Both the position numbers and the translations under genes were made by a program. The notes under the pieces are model-generated. The model saw only the letters and a list, made by a program, of their open reading frames with translations. It did no database searches and was not told where the DNA came from. A DNA stretch of 6,650 nucleotides from Chloroflexota bacterium (GTDB taxonomy: Bacteria > Chloroflexota > UBA5177 > JANWHV01). Below are positions 6,257 through 6,650 of the stretch, one piece after another (position 1 is the stretch's first letter; each line of letters opens with the position of its first letter). The stretch lies in the NCBI GenBank assembly GCA_025450255.1, contig JANWHV010000170.1:1-6650 (forward strand). The letters are read 5' to 3'.

Positions 6257-6504
6257 CTCCTTGACCCCGAGCACGGTTTTGCCGTTGGCGCGCGAACCCC
6301 GGTGCCCAACCAGTTGCATGGCCGGTCGCGCCTGCTTCGAGAATGCGAACACCAGCCTGGCGAATCTTTGCCAGTTCAGGCGACTGACCGACTGCATCGG
6401 TAACCAGCAACTCAACGCCGGCAACAGGCGCCGGTATGGTCGGCGGTGTCTCGTAGAGCCCACGCCTGCGTCCGTCTCCAACCCGGCGATGTCGCGTGCC
6501 GCGT
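6257..6504. other. Unassigned 248 bp between the tRNA and the IolE-like gene
   Basis: No gene can be assigned with confidence. On the minus strand an ATG (6508) overlaps the TGA of the preceding IolE-like gene as ATGA and opens a 92-codon frame starting MNAARDIAGLETDAGVG. After about 20 codons the composition becomes Arg-rich and Trp-rich. From about 6455 down to 6300 a different minus frame looks more protein-like (for example VAGVELLVTDAVGQSPELAK). Both frames end only inside the antisense of the tRNA. This could be a frameshifted or truncated gene remnant, or non-coding DNA. Confidence 0.3.
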
Positions 6505-6650
6505 TCATACGCCAAGATGATCGCGCAGATAAGCCCGGCTCTGTTCAGCTGCCGCCAGCGGGTCGGCCGGCGCATCCTGTTCGACGATCACCCAGCCGTC
6601 GTAGGATGCGGCCTTTAGCGCCTCGAACATCCGCGTGAAGTTGACCGTGC
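6505..6650 (-). CDS. Sugar phosphate isomerase/epimerase (IolE-like TIM barrel), C-terminal end only
   Basis: The last 47 codons before TGA at 6505-6507 are in the window; the rest lies to the right. The segment EALKAASYDGWVIVEQD, then a DPLAAA stretch, and SRAYLRDHLGV at the end match the C-terminus of xylose-isomerase-like TIM-barrel enzymes (AP endonuclease family 2 fold), especially the inosose dehydratase IolE group, where (G)YDGW-V-EQD followed by DPL and a terminal SR-YLR helix is usual. The family also includes hydroxypyruvate isomerase and keto-sugar epimerases, so the exact reaction cannot be named from this fragment. The stop overlaps an ATG (ATGA), hinting at a translationally coupled downstream ORF that does not look intact. 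Confidence 0.8.
   Translation of the reverse strand, partial: TVNFTRMFEALKAASYDGWVIVEQDAPADPLAAAEQSRAYLRDHLGV

Noticed and set aside
6216..6575. Minus-strand frame ending SGFEPLTNGL
   Set aside because: GFEPLT-type endings are the familiar false translation of antisense tRNA; this frame also overlaps the genuine IolE-like coding end.
1..6650. CRISPR array, IS element, prophage or toxin-antitoxin cassette
   Set aside because: No regularly spaced repeats, transposase or integrase motifs, terminal inverted repeats or paired small ORFs were found on either strand.

Overview
The window is about 6.65 kb of GC-rich (roughly 60%) bacterial chromosome carrying ordinary metabolic genes, mostly as single transcription units on alternating strands. 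No mobile element, CRISPR array, rRNA or defence cassette is visible. The mix of a biotin-dependent acyl-CoA carboxylase, flavin-dependent thymidylate synthase (ThyX), an MEP-pathway Dxs, a membrane-anchored NHL propeller, GTG/TTG starts and a probable leaderless promoter would suit an uncultured Chloroflexota-like or similar GC-rich bacterium. That placement is inference from protein style only; no marker in the window fixes the phylum.

Layout. Positions 1-1133 (minus) hold the N-terminal 377 residues of a methylcrotonyl-CoA carboxylase-type carboxyltransferase subunit, which runs off the left edge. A short divergent intergenic region (1134-1247) has promoter-like signals in both directions. 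Positions 1248-2429 (plus) encode a single-pass membrane protein with about six NHL repeats, and 2617-3402 (plus) encode ThyX from a TTG start with a strong Shine-Dalgarno. Converging on thyX is a 110-residue hypothetical protein (3469-3801, minus). Next come dxs (3985-5865, minus) and a 319-bp upstream region containing a good sigma70-type promoter embedded in an imperfect palindrome. A tRNA gene with anticodon CAT (6185-6256, plus) follows, with its own extended -10 promoter. The right edge (6505-6650, minus) holds the last 47 codons of a sugar phosphate isomerase/epimerase (IolE-like TIM barrel).

Functional picture. The genes do not form one pathway: they cover leucine/branched acyl-CoA catabolism (carboxylase), dTMP synthesis (ThyX), isoprenoid and thiamine/pyridoxal precursor supply (Dxs), translation (tRNA) and sugar/inositol-type metabolism (IolE-like end). 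I found no convincing new biological system. The most useful second looks are the ThyX active-site signature, which reads RHR-X8-S rather than RHR-X7-S; the palindrome centred on the dxs -35 element; the ambiguous identity and A31.G39 mismatch of the CAT tRNA; and a 10-mer extended -10 shared by the carboxylase and tRNA genes, the former positioned for leaderless translation.
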